Assembly (NCBI GenBank): GCA_963971225.1
Contig: OZ020269.1
Location: forward strand, 2,666,001-2,730,000
DNA length: 64,000 nt
Direction of reading: 5' to 3'
From: Melieria omissa
Lineage: Eukaryota; Arthropoda; Insecta; Diptera; Ulidiidae
The position numbers were made by a program, and so were the translations under genes. Of this stretch, positions 10,822 to 22,044 are shown in pieces. The notes under the pieces were generated by a model. It searched no databases, had not been told where the DNA came from, and was given only the letters and a program-made list of their open reading frames with translations. Each line of letters starts with the position of its first letter. The stretch's first letter is position 1.

Positions 10822-11584
10822 CAGTCAACCCTCCTATTACGCGGTGAGTGCGTACCGCGTTATATGGAAACCGCGCTATAAGAAACTCAGAATTAATACA
10901 AATCACATCATTCGTACCGCGTTATATGGAAACCGTCTACCGCGTTGTATGGAAACCGCGCTATAAGAAACTCAGAGTTAGTACAAATCACTTCATTCGT
11001 ACCGCGTTATATGGAGACCAATAAATACAAAAGACAAGATCAATTATAAATTATTTTTATTGAATTCATCGTTTCTTTTTATTGAACGTTCTATTAAAGG
11101 TTTAACCCCTTGAGCACGCCTTTCATTTTTCGAAATGAAGGTCCTAGCTGGTAGTTTTTTCCAATATAATGCCGTCTCATCGGCGTTACAAATCTGATCA
11201 GGTGAATAACCTCCTTCATTGATAATTCTAGCTAGCTACAGTTTATAATTTTCGGCAGCCTCAGCATCTGTTGAGGTCTTGAAACTTAATATTATGCAAT
11301 GTGTACCTTTTTTTTAGTTTTTCAAACCATCCTTTCTCGTTCTGTGAAAGAGCTCTGAGACGATTGAAACCGAAGCCGTAAACGGCTAAGAGATAAGCTT
11401 GAATGTTTATATAAACATATCCAGTTAGAACCATTCATTGGGTGCACGGAAAGAACTGATGGGACGTTGTTGAACGGAAACCGCGCTGTAAGACTACCGC
11501 GTTATAGAAGGGCTATCGCAATTTCAGCTCCGCGTTATATGGAAACCGCGTTCTGAGAGTACCGCGTTATAGGAGGGTTGACTG
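10822..11584 (-). mobile_element. pogo/Tigger-like transposon, deleted
   Basis: The ends CAGTCAACCCTCCTATTACG (10822) and the complementary ATAGGAGGGTTGACTG (to 11584) are flanked by TA (10820-10821, 11585-11586). CAGT followed by AACCCT and a CGCGG motif is the pogo/Tigger style. On the minus strand at about 11215-11100 a transposase piece reads ICNADETALYWKKLP, the NADET block around a catalytic Asp in pogo/CENP-B-type transposases. ACCGCGTTATATGGAAACC motifs are repeated in direct order near the left end and again at the right. At 763 bp it is an internal-deletion derivative. Confidence 0.87.
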
Positions 11585-11586
11585 TA

Positions 11587-12008
11587 CCTCTTATCTGGAC
11601 TACATGCAGCTAACTTTTTGGCGCATTCTTTAGAGAGAGCAATCAGAACTAATCGAGTACTCCCGCCTATCGCCTACTCTTCCCATTGTATAACATTTTA
11701 ACTAAATCGTTTAACCCTGGAATACTTACATTAGTCGATTCGACTAACAAAGCGAACGTCTGATACGGTTGCAAACGGGACCCAGATACTGCATCTCTGA
11801 CTATTAAACTGTAGTCGGATTTCTTAACTTCGCAATCTTGGAACAATTCAACCATCAACAGTTATTTAGTTGGCCCTATGATTAAAATTTTCACGTAGTG
11901 ACTTTTTACGACAACAAACAGACCCAGCGACAGCTTGAGCTTCCAAAACTTAAAATTTCATAGAAAAACGTTCGAAAAAGTTTAAGGCTGATTGAATGTA
12001 TGAAAACT
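11587..12008. other. No gene seen
   Basis: Unique-looking AT-rich DNA between the pogo-like element and the truncated SINE. No conserved motif on either strand. Confidence 0.5.
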
Positions 12009-12020
12009 GTTCAATATGAT

Positions 12021-12177
12021 AATTGCCTATGAAAAAGTTCCCAACTCGGCGTTCGGAAGCGGCATAAAACTGTAGGTCCTTTCCAACCTTGTAAAAATAT
12101 TCGCACGCACAACACGGTTGGTTGCGAGTAGCTAGGCCTTAGTCTCGTAATCGGGCTGTCGTGCCAGTCAAGAAGAA
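12021..12177 (+). repeat. 5'-truncated SINE copy, 12-bp target duplication
   Basis: It matches the 3' half of the SINE at 4596-4922 from TGCCTATGAAAAAG through GGGCTGTCGTGCCA and ends in AGTCAAGAAGAA. GTTCAATATGAT is duplicated at 12009-12020 and 12178-12189. The tRNA-like head is missing, as happens with incomplete reverse transcription. Confidence 0.9.
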
Positions 12178-12259
12178 GTTCAATATGATCTGCTTTATTA
12201 CCCCCAACACGTAGTCGTATCAAGATAATCATTCAAACCAAATTTTCAACATCGAGTAA

Positions 12260-12308
12260 GGTTCGAGTCATCTCTAAGAGATGACTCGAACCGCCTTTCT
12301 CGAGGCGG
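12260..12308. other. Two adjacent perfect hairpins
   Basis: GGTTCGAGTCATCTC (12260-12274) and its exact complement (12278-12292) form a 15-bp stem with a 3-base loop TAA. A second stem, CCGCCT (12291-12296) with AGGCGG (12303-12308), overlaps the end of the first. They lie about 90 bp before the reading frame at 12396. Function unknown; a transposon-excision palindrome or a structured leader are both possible. Confidence 0.6.
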
Positions 12309-12395
12309 TAAAAAGTGTAGCCATACATTCCAAATTCTTCTCCAACAACATCAAACCATCAACAAAACCACGAGCATGCACTACAATCTGCTATT

Positions 12396-12725
12396 ATGGG
12401 TGATAAGAGTGCATATTCTGGGGCTGAGACAACTCTGCAGTCCGCCTCCACTGCATCAACAGCCCAAAACAAATTGCAACAATCCTTAATGTCAACACCA
12501 ACAGACACAACTCCCATTCGCTATTCATCTGAAATGGTAACACTGTATGAAGACTCGAAGTACGTGGTGATGAAAGTTCGGAATTACTGGCGGGAGGATC
12601 AATGTCTGTTGGCTAGCTTCACTCGTTCGTATTTGACTGTTGTTGATAAAGGCAGCAACCACCACGGCATCAATGCCGTCAACAGCAATACCACGGCAGC
12701 AACGTTAAGGCAACAAGATATATAA
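12396..12725 (+). CDS. Unrecognised 109-codon reading frame, possible small gene
   Basis: I do not recognise the product. The first 40 residues are Ser/Thr/Gln-rich; residues about 43-85 form a dense mixed block (MVTLYEDSKYVVMKVRNYW, then DQCLLASFTRSYLTVVDKG) that looks like a folded or conserved segment; the tail is Asn/Thr-rich. There is no signal peptide or membrane segment. It lies in the grh upstream interval but on the opposite strand. The 300 bp after its stop are A-rich with CAACAA runs and a donor-like AACAGGTATGG near 13026, so it might be part of a longer plus-strand transcript. Chance openness is the main alternative. Confidence 0.4.
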   Translation: MGDKSAYSGAETTLQSASTASTAQNKLQQSLMSTPTDTTPIRYSSEMVTLYEDSKYVVMKVRNYWREDQCLLASFTRSYLTVVDKGSNHHGINAVNSNTTAATLRQQDI

Positions 12726-15059
12726 CAAATATAAATAACATTGCCGTGTTTTGCTAATGGCAGAGCATAAAGCAGAAAAATAAGAAATAGTAACAAGAAA
12801 GCAGAAAATAAAACGAAGTATGTAGGGGGGAAAAAAAAGACAAAACAATAAAAATTCAAATAAAATACGAAACATGACGCAAAGAGGCAGCAATAAAGTG
12901 AGAAAAACAATAACAATCATAACAACAACCACATCAGCAGCAACAACAAACCCAACAACAGAAACGGCCGTAATGGCAAGCAACGCATAAAAAACGAAAG
13001 ACTCTAACAACGAACACGAAAACAGGTATGGGAACGATTACATACCAATAATCGCTACACACACCCAGCGAGAAAATTACCGATACAAAAGTATTTTGGT
13101 TAGTGAAAAGCAAGTTTCCAGTCGACCAGAGTATGCACCAAACAAATTTGATAAGAGGCCAAGTTGGTAAGTGAGTATCTTATTTTGTCAGTGTCGAACC
13201 ACTACTTACCCCGCTGGGTTGGTGAAGAGAACGACTCAGCCTGACACCAATAATACCACTAACAACACAACACACTGACACATGCGGAGAACCGCCAAGC
13301 GACAATGAGCCCACTTGCACAACATAGAGTCCACAAGCTACAAAATCCCAAGCCGTGGTTCACCGCCACAAAACGAACAGTTCGCTGCTTGACGTCGTTT
13401 ATCGATTTACAGCTGGCAGCGAACGGCGATGGCGAGCCACAGCGTCCTCCGACGACGCCGGGGCGCCGCAACAACCACAAAAGCGACACGAACAAGTTGA
13501 GCAAAGCGCAGAGAAAAACGGCCCAGTGTCTCACTACAGCCGTCACAACCACCAACACAGACATCGACGAGCCCCATCACTACAAGCAGCACCTCCCGAT
13601 TTGACTCCCAATCCACTATAAATTCCACTTCACTCAGCTCGCCACACAAACAACGAACGGCAGCTGCCTGTTGCTTTGGACCAAAAGGCAGGGGGTGAGG
13701 GCCTGCGATGCAGACATTGCGATTGTGACTACAACTGTGGTTAAAAGTCAGAAGAATTGCACAAACATAAAATACGCCACGAAACACTTGGCTGGAGCCA
13801 CAGTCGCTGTTGCTCTTGCTTGTGAAGCAGCTAAAAGCAACCCGAAAGACTTTTACTGCGAAGGTTGGCAAAGGTAGATGTTTAGTACACTGGAGGAAAT
13901 TTCACACCTCAAGCCAAACGAATTTTGCATTCAAATATGAAATCAAATAAAATCGGCTCTAGTTTTAGATTTATCATAAAATTCCAGCAACAATTAATCG
14001 CTGTTTTGAAACCGCTATTGGCGGTCATACGTGAGTATATGGATGAAAACTCTTCAACTTTGAGAGCTTTCGAAGTTATCGAATGCACATTGAGGTCTAT
14101 TTCAGTATTGGCCAAAAAACAGCCAATTCAGAAATGTACAAATTCATGCATTATTTGATTCTTTTCAGAACATTAATGTTCGTGAGCGCAGTTCATTTAT
14201 AGTTGGGGAAATCACTATATAAGATTTCAACACGCTTTCAGGTCAGCAATACATATAATTCAATACAAGGAATATTTTAGGCATTTATTAGTGTTCACAC
14301 AGAGTGAACAGCGGGGGAGAACCAGGTAGGAAGAGGTAAATGTAATGTTGGGGACCTACGATATTGTTTTGCATCGTACAAAGTGAGGAAAGTGAGGGAA
14401 GTGAAAATTACTCCGAGACATCAAAAATCGAAAGACGAAATAAAAAACTTGAGGTAATGGAAGTTTGTAAAGCAGTTTACTAAGTTTCAAAGCGCAGGTC
14501 AACAGTGCAGAAATAACAGATCTCCGAAAGAATATGCTAGCTAAGGGAGACAGAGACTTTCTTTTCTTCGACTTGACGCAAAAGATTAACGGCGTTGGGT
14601 AGTATAAAGAAAAAAGGAACAAGTAAAGAGGGGAAAGCCGTGAAAAGCACGACCATGAAGGACAAAGAGGGACAGGACACATATGTACGCAAGTAAATGA
14701 TCCAAAGCACTTGCCGAATACATAGTAAATTAAGGCAGTAGGATAGAGAGGAACGAACGATACAGAATGAATACCCAAAGAGATAGCAGATAAACAGCAG
14801 AGAGGTGAGAGTGTGTGATAAGTCGTCGAACGAGTGTGCAAAAGTTGTTGGTATTATTTTGATACAGCCGCGTTAACGCCTGTGCTTTCTTTTACATTTG
14901 TTTTGCTTTGCTTCGGCGGGCGATTGGTGTTGAAAGTGGAGAAGTGGGCAAAGCATAAACAGTGGTAAAGCAAAGAAAAACACAGCCACCAATGTCACCA
15001 CCAACCATCAGCCAGCACCAAATTCTGGCCGACACTACTAAAGCACAGGGCTTACTTAC
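12726..15059. other. No confident gene; CAA-rich and mixed DNA
   Basis: Contains A- and CAA-rich stretches (12.8-13.6 kb) that open long but low-complexity frames on both strands, and a purine-rich block on the plus strand at 14.35-14.85 kb that opens an equally unlikely minus-strand frame. No conserved domain is seen. By position it is intron between a putative grh leader exon (ending 15060) and the coding exon. Confidence 0.45.
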
Positions 15060-15570
15060 GTAATTCGCGCGTGGTGTTTGCTGCAATCAGCCCGCGGTGG
15101 ATGTCAACTGCTGCAGATTCGCGGACACTGTGATGCGCGAGCTGCGATGGGTACTCAGCAGAAACTGAATACCAGGCGGGAGCTGCAGAGGAAGATCGAA
15201 ACAGTAGGCGATGCGAAGTGTACAACGCTTGGCACTTATTCACTTATTTTGCTTAGTTTTGTTTTGTTTTGCTTTGTTTGGTTTTTCTGTTTTCTTTGTT
15301 TATTTCTTCCAAATATTTCTTTATTATTTTATGTTGGCAACGAAAACGGCATCTGCATGAAGTGGTTGTGTGCTGCAACTGTGAGCCGCGGGCTCTGTAG
15401 GCGAAATTTTCGATGGCGACTCGGCGGAATTTTCGCCGAGATACGTGTGGCGATGGGTTAACGTAGCACTCGGAACGGACAGTAAGCAGTCGTTCGTTTT
15501 GTGCACCACAACAGTAGAGGCTGCGGCGGAGGTGCAGCAGCCACGAAATTCGCTGCCCCAGCAAAACCAA
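15060..15570 (-). promoter_or_regulatory. Candidate untranslated grh 5' exon with perfect donor
   Basis: On the minus strand the sequence has the texture of a fly leader (AAACAAAGC and AAAACAAAAC runs, CAGCAG, no long conserved frame) and ends GCGAATTAC followed by GTAAGTAAG: an ideal splice donor with its first intron base at 15059. It lies 6 kb upstream of the grh start codon in the same direction. Its transcription start cannot be fixed; 15570 is an arbitrary limit. Another gene's leader is possible but none on this strand lies between. Confidence 0.4.
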
Positions 15571-17657
15571 TCAAATCAGGTCTAATGGAATGGAACTGCT
15601 GGTGCATGCACTGAGCAAAGCGCGGACACATTTACACGTACACACGATCGCGCACACGTACGTGTACTTGCACAGTGGCGCAGAAAAACCACTGCACCGC
15701 TGAAATCCGTTGCTGCCAGCCTGGCAGCGCAATTCCGTGCAACACGGCGGGGCACAGGCAATCGAATTGCAAAACCGCCCCAATTGGCTATTTAAGTTTT
15801 CGCTGGCTTCCTCGTTGTTGGTTTGGCTTTTATGCGTGTCTGTATTTCGCTGGCTTTGTTTGTGTTATTGTTATTATATATTTCGATCGAGCAGATGCGT
15901 TCGTGTGTGCGGAGTAAGCGCGCGGACGCACTATGAGGCCAATGCGACCTTTTCGCGATCGTTTCGGCAAGGAGCACACGTAAAGATTTTCACACTTCTT
16001 CAGCACTCCCACTTATGTATTGACCGTTTATTGCTAGTGGTATCGGTATGGGTATGGGTGTAATTGTTGTTGTATTAAATGACCAATGTTGCGCTTCTCT
16101 TTTCCAGGTTTTTCTGCGACCGAAGTTGGGGCGATACTGTTGTTGGCGTTGTTTTATTGTAGGACGATGTTGCAAGCACAATCCCAGCATCCACTGCCAA
16201 AGAATGCAACGTGCAACACGGCAAGATGGCGAGCTGGCGAGGCGTTTGGGGACGCAAGTAGCGATCGCTGCGACTGTGATCGGTTGTGGACGTTGTGGCG
16301 AACCGCGCAGCGTTGTCCAAGGCGAAGGCGAAGGTGACGGAGGTAGCGGTTGTACGTTTGCTGCAGGCAGCAACGCGCCAGGTCTCCTAGTTCACACTTT
16401 TACGGACTTAACACTTTATTTTTCACTGAAATCCATAGTGACACACACTCGCGCGTGCGTTCCATATATTTTCTGCAATTAATTCGTACAAATTCCGTAA
16501 AAATTCACTAAAAATTCGACGAGAATTTTCTAATGTTGTGAGCGGGGGAATGTGTCGTTTTAAGCCAAAGATACGAACGAAAAACTCGACTAGTAATCGT
16601 CGTTAAGACGAGCGCCGTCACCGTGCTGCTGGTTGTCGGAGTCACTCTTTCACTCGCTGCTTTGCCACTTGCTCGCTGAATCGTGGACTCAGTGCGGCTG
16701 TGTCTGTGCTATGGCTACCCAAGCATACCTGTGTCTACCTGTGGCTGCTGTGGGAGAGCAACCTCAGGCCTTTTCCCTGTATGCGTATATCTGTGTGTGG
16801 AAGGTGAATGAGCGAACTTCAGTTATACCGAATGCTTTTTAAGGTTTCATCTTCAATGTAACCGTGAGTAGGCAATAAGTTTGCCCATAGTCTTTCGACA
16901 AGATACACACAAACGCACACACCGACAGTAGTAACCATCGAAAGGCTTACGGCGGGCGTGAAAACCAAAAACGAGAGACTGAAGACACAAACCTTCCAAT
17001 GATGTTTCGAACAACTGGATATGCATTGATGGGCGATTGGCATCGTCAGACAAATTTGGATTTGAAAACTAAACAGTCAGCATCAGACGCCTGATCATTG
17101 AAGCGGTGGCGATGTCAAAAATGCCCATCAGTTGTGATTGCACCAGAATTTTAATTTCGGCGTAATTTCCTACGCAGCTCTATCTCTGTCTCAGTAAAGC
17201 ACCTTCTACAATTACAGAAGGTAACGCTGAAGGCTGATTGCAGAACAGATGTAGTCTCGCAGTGGCAATATCAGAAGTCCGAACCACAGTATATATCAAG
17301 GCAGTCGATTTGCTGCTCCTCTGCGTGGATACTGTCACTTCTGGTTGACATAGTGTACCATAGACGGTGTGCTGCACATTCACATGAACAAGTGCTTAGC
17401 TGCCTACAATGTGCAGTACACACAGGTAGATTCGCCACTAAAGCGCTTCAGATAATGATTCGGGTGGCTCTGGCTGTTACGCTTGCCATTAGTATTCTGT
17501 TGTTTTCGCAGTCTGTTTTCGTTACATTCTTGCAGTGACTGTTAACTATTTGCAGCGTTTATTCATCTATCTTTATGAACTCTTTCGCTCGCTTCATTGT
17601 AAGCAGTGTGCTGCATTCGCCTGGCCATTCGATGTCTAGGGGATGGATCGTATATTG
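15571..17657. other. No gene identified; possible further grh upstream DNA
   Basis: Moderately GC-rich, overlapping frames open on both strands without conserved motifs. The minus strand at 16.0-16.6 kb again reads like leader sequence, so an alternative first exon could lie here, but I find no convincing donor. No repeats recognised apart from short CA runs. Confidence 0.4.
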
Positions 17658-17671
17658 ACAGCCAAATTCAT

Positions 17672-17876
17672 CTTCTTCTTCTTCTTCTTGACTGCCACGA
17701 CTTTTTCATAGGCAATTTTACTCTCAGAGGTTTGCCATTTCCTGCTGAGAGGACAGCCGCCGAAAGAAAAATTGTTGTTTTTCTTTTTTTTCGGTGTTAA
17801 CGCAACGGAGTATTGAACTCGCGGAGTCTTGACTCGCGGCCCAACGCACTAGCCAGCTGAGCTACGGCGGCTGCTA
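17672..17876 (-). repeat. SINE copy, reverse orientation, 14-bp target duplication
   Basis: On the minus strand it starts GCCGCCGTAGCTCAGCTGG (A-box-like) with a B-box-like GAGTTCAATACTC downstream, and ends in a CTT-rich tail at 17671-17690 (GAAGAAG on its own strand). ACAGCCAAATTCAT (17658-17671) and ACAGCCAAATTTAT (17877-17890) are the target duplication, one mismatch. The middle is shorter than in the copies at 4596 and 55901. Confidence 0.9.
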
Positions 17877-18087
17877 ACAGCCAAATTTATTTCCTATAAA
17901 TTAAAAATATCCATTCACTCTTCTTGTGATCCTTTTAATTTTTGTGGCACCTTCTACTAAACACTTAAGAATTATTTTTAAAATCTGCAACCTTGCATCC
18001 AGAGCTATTTAAAAATAAAAAGCAATTTTCAATCTCAATTTCCACAGTCATGCAGCTATATTATCGTACAAATTCTGATTCAGACTA

Positions 18088-18511
18088 GGTTAGGTTAGGT
18101 TAGGCTGGCTGACCCACGGGGGGTCTCACATAGACCATGTTGGTCCATAGTGATACCAGAAAGGTTCTGGAGCTTCAGACCTGTATATAATTTTTTAAAA
18201 ACGTTTTGGAAAATCTAAGCAAGTCGCCGCTTTTTTGTTCCGCGATTCTTTCCAAGGAAGGGAACGACGCGGATCCGAGGCAGCTGACCCGTGATCTGTA
18301 GAGAGCAGGGCAGTGGCACAGCAAATGCTCCAGCGTACCCTTGGCACTGTCTTCACCACATCTTGTGCATGCATCACTTGGTACCAAGCCAAGTTTGGCA
18401 GCGTGGGACGGTGTGAGACAGTGTCCCGTGAGTATCCCGGTTAATAGTTTGCAATCATCTCTTCGGAGTGATAGTACAAACTCTGTGTTGTTGATATTAT
18501 GTTCGCAAAGC
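18088..18511 (-). mobile_element. 5'-truncated LINE, 3' end only
   Basis: On the minus strand the last 70-85 residues of a LINE ORF2 are readable: CTRCGEDSAKGTLEHLLCHC (Cys-Cys-His-Cys motif) then a short conserved tail and stop. It is followed by an untranslated region ending in TAACC repeats (18088-18104). GATTCAGACTA is duplicated at 18077-18087 and 18512-18522. The protein end resembles, but is not the same as, that of the LINE at 20804-23099, so they are related LOA-like families. Confidence 0.9.
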
Positions 18512-18622
18512 GATTCAGACTAATTTATTCACATATTTATGTACATATCGGATCACAAGTATTACAATGATAGTTCTAAATTTCGATGGGTATTCAAACC
18601 CACCAAGAATTTACATCCTTAA

Positions 18623-19026
18623 CCCTTTCGCTATTTTGTTGCCATACGGCACATTGCTACTTTGTGGACGTCTGAATTGAACTGAACTGAATATTAAAGT
18701 TTAAAGATAAGAAGTATACACGTTTTCTTGACATAGTAAAGGAAGAAGAAGCAGAAAACTTTAGATACCTTTTTAATTTGACGTTTTCTTTCAATCTTAT
18801 TTTTTAATTTTGGCTGAAGTAAATGAAGAAATATTCAAATTTTCGTTATGCGTGAAAACTTGTATGTTTAAGTAATTATTACAGCCGGAAAAACAGTCTA
18901 ACAGTCTCTAAAATACATATAAAAATTAAACAATTTTTATGGAATGTTGCTAATATAACCACATAGAAGCCTAAAACGTAAAATTTAAAATTTTAATTTC
19001 CCCAGTAAAAACCTGTAGCGAAAGGG
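18623..19026. mobile_element. piggyBac-like MITE at TTAA
   Basis: The ends CCCTTTCGCTA and TAGCGAAAGGG are flanked by TTAA (18619-18622 and 19027-19030). Length 404 bp, AT-rich, non-coding. Its interior (GTGGACGTCTGAA, GAAGTATACACG, CTTGACATAGTAAAGGAA) matches the diverged copy at 23269-23752. Confidence 0.85.
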
Positions 19027-19359
19027 TTAATTACTGCTAAAACTTTGTTAGTCAACATCAAGTTTCGCTGCGTCCAACAACCGCTTTTTGTGCGTCACCT
19101 AGGATGTCTTCAAGCTGCAAGTGACCATTGGCCATTAGTTCGTGCCATTTACGCACAAGAGTATATTTTTTTAAACGCCCGATACCATAAATATCGCGCT
19201 CACTACTTTTTATTATCGCTTGTTATCAATGTAATAATTGTAATGTTATACGTTATTTTGCCAGTTTTCTACACAATTCTAAAGTACCATTCCTGTCTCT
19301 CAAATAATTTGTACGCACTCTTAGCCATATTGCTGGCCCAGTATCTTGTAATACAAATT

Positions 19360-19860
19360 TAGTCTGAAACGTCGTTGGGGAAACTGGCACAAGCTACCAA
19401 TACAATACAACAGCATCAAAATATGAACGAAATAGTAGAGCAGTGGGCCCAGTAACGCCACAACAACCTATCAAAAACTGTTTTCTACTTTTTTCAAATT
19501 TTTCATCGCTTCTATCCGGAACTTTCTGCACTCTATATGATTTGATTTGAGCATTATTTTTAGTTTTTTTGGCAAAACTTTTTGATACTCTTACTATGGA
19601 TGCATCCGGGCTTTTCTTAAAATGCGCCTTCACTGCATTGGCAAGATTTTCATTGGCAGGACCAGCCTTCTCCCAGAACCTGAAGCTCTCTCAACAGAAG
19701 TGTTTCTTAAATTTGTTGACAACCGTTTTCACCGTTGCAACACCGACACCCAAATGTTTTGTTACCCTTTTTTGGGTTCATGTACGATTTTCATTCAAAA
19801 TGTCCAAATTCTTTTTTTTTAAAGCAAAGCCTACTGTTGAGGTGCGCTCCCAAAAAATTA
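19360..19860 (-). pseudogene. Tc1/mariner-superfamily transposase remnant
   Basis: On the minus strand a broken protein shows a helix-turn-helix-like stretch (GVGVATVKTVVNKFKKHF), then NAVKAHFKKSPDASIVRVSK and KNNAQIKSYRVQKVPDRSDE. This order, DNA-binding helices followed by a basic linker with an SYRVQKVP-type motif, is like Tc1/mariner relatives of the maT/D37 kind, but I could not see the catalytic triad and have not aligned it. Stops and frameshifts interrupt it. No terminal repeats identified. Confidence 0.5.
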
Positions 19861-19869
19861 AAAAAAAAA

Positions 19870-20791
19870 ACAAAGAGGGATCAGACTTTTCGTGGACACT
19901 CCTTAAATACAGCTGGCCCTAGGTTATATACTCTGAATACAATTTTCTCACGATTACTTTGTTTGATACATATGTGTACACATGTAATGATTTTTCGTTT
20001 CCCTTGTCTTCTCAACCCGAGGAGGACGAAACCAAAAACCGAACGAAAACTGGCCGGACACAAGGAAGGATCACCTTTCCCCGTTATTGACACTTTATTT
20101 TACTATTTTTTATACTCGAATAACTGGAAATACCTGTTTATCTGCTCCGTAAAACGCTGACCACTCGGTTGATCGTTTTGACGGTTAGAGACTTATCCTG
20201 TGATTAACGGACATTTGCAAAGCGCAGCAATCAAAGTCGACATTGTCCCTTCGAAATTTTCGATAATTTGCATAATTTTCATTTTCATTTTTGTTTTTAT
20301 TAATTCAACGTGGACGTACATTGCTTGCGAACCTTCTTTATAACGTCTTGCGGCTTTCAATGTTTGTACTCAACGGAGGGGTTGTGCATTTCAGTTCGGT
20401 CCTTTTCGTTGTCATATGCTATGCGCAGCAATATTGTCCTGAAACGAGATCATAGTGGATAGTGCCAAACCAAATCCACCCCGTGTGCTGAGCTTTGTTA
20501 ATTCGCACGCTTATTGATACACGGATATGAAGGCAAACAAGTTTTGTTCCCAGATCAAATTAAAGAGGTAAGAATACAAGTTATGTTAAACAAATATTTT
20601 TCGCCGATTTCGTCAGATGTAGCAAAAATGAAAAATGTTTTAAAAACTATAACGTCTGATATAAAACCCGCAGTTACGGTGGAGAAAACGGGAGAAAATA
20701 CGGGCTTCTTTTTGGGGCACAGATCTTATTGTTTTGATTCGGGCTTTCTTCAACTGGACATTCCACCGGTGGGCTCTCTTTTCATTATTCT
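19870..20791. other. No gene seen
   Basis: AT-rich DNA between a transposase remnant and the LINE insertion. No motif or repeat identified. Its last bases form the target of the LINE at 20804. Confidence 0.5.
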
Positions 20792-20803
20792 TGTCTCCAA
20801 TCA

Positions 20804-22044
20804 AAGCGTGTGTTAGACTCGCCGATGTTCCACGCCAATGGAACATGGCGAGAGTCATCTTCATCCCCAAAGGGGGAAGGAGCAGCCACGCGGTGGCAAG
20901 AGACTTTAGGCCTATCAGCCTTACCTCCTTTTTTCTCAAGGTATTTGAGAAATTGCTAGACGCATACATCCGAAGCACTGTCGATCATAACAGGATCTCA
21001 GGGCTTCAGCATGCCTATACCAAGGGCAAGTCCATAGAGACCGCCCTGCACGACCTTGTACATAGGGTCGAAAAGTCACTCTCGCTCAGGGAATTCACGT
21101 TGGCGGCTTTCCTCGACATCGAAGGAGCCTTCAACAACATCCGCCTAGAGGCCATCATTACATGCTTAGTCGACCTGCAGCTTAACAGCCGACTAACTAT
21201 GCTACTGAAGAACCTACTTCAAAAGAGGTCCATTACTGCAGAGCTAGGTGTTTCTAAAGTCACGAGATTCGTGACTAGAGGCACCCCCCAAGGAGGGGTA
21301 CTGTCACCTCTGCTCTGGAACCTAACAGTAAACCCTCTCATAACCAAGCTGGCAGCTTCAAGCTGCCACGTTATAGCTTATGCAGACGACATCGCTCTCC
21401 TGGCCTCGGGTAAGCATGTCAACACTCTAAGCGACCTATTACAAGGAGCTCTTGATACACTATCTTCATGGGCAAAAGACTGCGGTTTGGGTGTCAATGC
21501 GGCCAAGACGGATCTCATGCTTTTCACGAAGAAGCACAGGATACCGCGGTTCAGATCACCCACGCTAAACGGCACTCCTCTCCTGCCCATTGATAGAGTC
21601 AAATATCTAGGAATAATACTAGACCGTAAGCTCACCTGGAAGGATAACATTGCAAATCGCATCCAGAAAGCAACCACCGCCCTTTACACATGTAAAAGGG
21701 CCATCAGCAGAAATTGGGGTCTGAAACCCCGCGCCATTCATTGGCTGTACACGGCAGTAGTAAGGCCTATTCTCATGTTTGGTGTCACAGTATGGTGGAC
21801 AGCCCTGAGCAAGTCCACATACGTGAGCCAACTCAGTAAAGTTCAAAGAATGGCCTCCATACTAATCACTGGGGCTATCAGAACCACACCATCTAAAGCC
21901 CTTGATACCCTGCTGCATTTGCTCCCCATCGACATCTGCAAGTTGCATGGCTATCAGGCTCAACGCGATCCTTCCCTGGACCAGAACAGATATTGGCCAC
22001 GCTTCCATCGTCAACAGGTCACCATTCCAGGCAACCGAAATTGA
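20804..22044 (+). pseudogene. LINE reverse transcriptase domain
   Basis: The frame is already open when the LINE sequence begins. Visible RT motifs: VIFIPKGGR, DFRPISLTSF, AAFLDIEGAFNNI (first catalytic Asp), RGTPQGGVLSPLLWN, AYADDIALL (the YADD active site) and the thumb region KYLGIILDRKLTW. All catalytic Asp residues are present. The correct frame shifts near 21945-21975, after which this frame stops at 22044. The RNase H continues in another frame. Confidence 0.93.

Noticed and set aside
13407..13871. 154-codon minus-strand frame
   Set aside because: Low-complexity, overlaps several equally long frames on the other strand, no motif.
13925..14158. 77-codon plus-strand frame that looks amphipathic
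   Set aside because: A frame of similar length lies on the opposite strand; no recognised family or splice context, so not called.
14356..14841. 161-codon minus-strand frame
   Set aside because: Due to a purine-rich plus strand; composition is Leu/Ser/Phe without conserved pattern.
16048..16482. 144-codon plus-strand frame
   Set aside because: Opposite strand is equally open and reads like leader sequence; no conservation signal.
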